Shown here: in pieces, positions 5,396-6,084 of the stretch | How the letters are laid out: the number at the start of each line of letters is the position of its first letter | Position numbering within the stretch: the stretch's first letter is position 1 | Source of the DNA: Puniceicoccales bacterium | GTDB lineage: Bacteria > Verrucomicrobiota > Verrucomicrobiia > Opitutales > JAIRKQ01 | Length of the DNA: 6,084 nt | Direction of reading: 5' to 3' | Assembly (NCBI GenBank): GCA_031266155.1 | Contig: JAISBO010000043.1 | Span: forward strand, 1-6,084 | Translations under genes and position numbers: made by a program | Notes under the pieces: model-generated | Database searches by the model: none | What the model saw: the letters and a program-made list of their open reading frames with translations, nothing else | What the model was told of the DNA's origin: nothing

Positions 5396-6084
5396 ATGAA
5401 AAAATTTGTAATATCCGAAAAACCAAGTGTGGCAGCTGATCTAGCGAAGGCACTGGGAACATTTAAAAAATTTGATGATCGCTATGAGAACGATGAGTAT
5501 GTAATTAGCTGGGCCATTGGGCATTTGGTTGAACTCTTCATGCCGGAAGATTTCGATGTATCCTTAAAGCGATGGTCGCTAGACACCTTGCCCATAGTCC
5601 CGGAAAAATTTAAAACGAAACCGATTGAAAAAGTAAAAAAACGTTTCAACGAGCTTAAAAAATTAATTCAACGCGATGACGTTACTCTACTCATAAACGG
5701 TTGTGATGCGGGTCGAGAAGGGGAATTAATTTTCACATATATCTACGAATTGGCAAAGTGCAAAAAGCCTTTCGTCCGCCTGTGGCTGTCCTCCATGACG
5801 ACGCAGGGAATTAGGGATGCATTCGAACACCTTAGAAACAGCGAGGAAATGCAACACTTACAGGACGCTGCCAAGTGTCGATCGGAGGCGGACTGGTTAA
5901 TAGGAATCAATGGGACCCGTGCCATAACGACGAAAATGTTCCCCGTGATGGCTAGGCAGGTAGCGACCGTAGGACGTGTCCAAACGCCTACCCTGGCGAT
6001 GATAGTAAACCGAGACATTGAAATTGCTAATTTCAAACCGACAAAATTTTGGAGGATCCTCGGAACATTTGGCATCCACAATGG
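5396..6084 (+). CDS. topB: DNA topoisomerase III (type IA), N-terminal part, cut by window edge
   Basis: An open frame from ATG 5396 runs through 229 codons to the right edge. The product starts MKKFVISEKPSVAADLAKAL, the Toprim start of TopB-type enzymes with the catalytic Glu8. WAIGHLVEL is followed by the metal-binding Toprim motif DAGREGELIF (from residue 104), then RLWLSSMT, CRSEADWLIGINGTRA and TVGRVQTPTLA (191-201). ISEKPS with DAGREGE separates it from TopA, which has VESPAK. The active-site tyrosine and the C-terminal half lie beyond the window, so activity and any extra C-terminal domain cannot be judged. The enzyme relaxes or decatenates single-strand-containing DNA on the chromosome. 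It follows trpS by 11 bp with no Shine-Dalgarno. Confidence 0.92.
   Translation, partial: MKKFVISEKPSVAADLAKALGTFKKFDDRYENDEYVISWAIGHLVELFMPEDFDVSLKRWSLDTLPIVPEKFKTKPIEKVKKRFNELKKLIQRDDVTLLINGCDAGREGELIFTYIYELAKCKKPFVRLWLSSMTTQGIRDAFEHLRNSEEMQHLQDAAKCRSEADWLIGINGTRAITTKMFPVMARQVATVGRVQTPTLAMIVNRDIEIANFKPTKFWRILGTFGIHN

Overview
The window is a compact, AT-leaning bacterial segment. It holds one gene cut by the left edge on the minus strand, a roughly 400-bp non-coding gap, and then six closely packed plus-strand genes running off the right edge: clpP, three tandem LgtC-like family 8 glycosyltransferases (GT8), trpS and topB (partial). None of the seven starts has a recognisable Shine-Dalgarno sequence. 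The ClpP core (YLEL..PG.PI.F.IN.PGGS) reminds me of chlamydial and verrucomicrobial ClpP. The TopB N-terminus also fits the type I remember from that group. A PVC-superphylum bacterium is therefore my best guess, but it rests on remembered family sequences, not a search.

Layout. Positions 1-307 (minus) encode the N-terminus of an unrecognised protein built from three in-register 29-residue (87-bp) tandem repeats. Positions 308-710 are intergenic. This gap contains two strong dyads next to the minus gene (320-347 and 369-387) and a block (about 396-600) in which many inverted repeats nest inside a closing stem. On the minus strand that block ends in a terminator-like hairpin plus T-tract, so I propose it as a candidate structured RNA. 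From 711 the plus-strand cluster begins, with gaps of 10, 43, -8, 12 and 11 bp, consistent with one operon.

Functions. ClpP is the protease subunit of the Clp machine; its Ser-His-Asp triad is intact, but the usual axial-loop N-terminus is replaced by an acidic/serine-rich stretch. The three GT8 paralogs probably transfer sugars from nucleotide-sugar donors onto a surface glycan. All keep the DxD metal site, but they differ at other active-site positions: copy 1 has Ser for the usual Asn, copy 2 has Glu for the metal-binding His, and copy 3 looks canonical. TrpS charges tRNA-Trp and TopB is a type IA topoisomerase. The glycosyltransferase array looks like an accessory block lying between housekeeping genes.

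The most interesting items are the diversified glycosyltransferase triplet, the candidate RNA at 396-600, the repeat protein at the left edge and the altered ClpP N-terminus. I did not find a clearly novel defence or mobile system.
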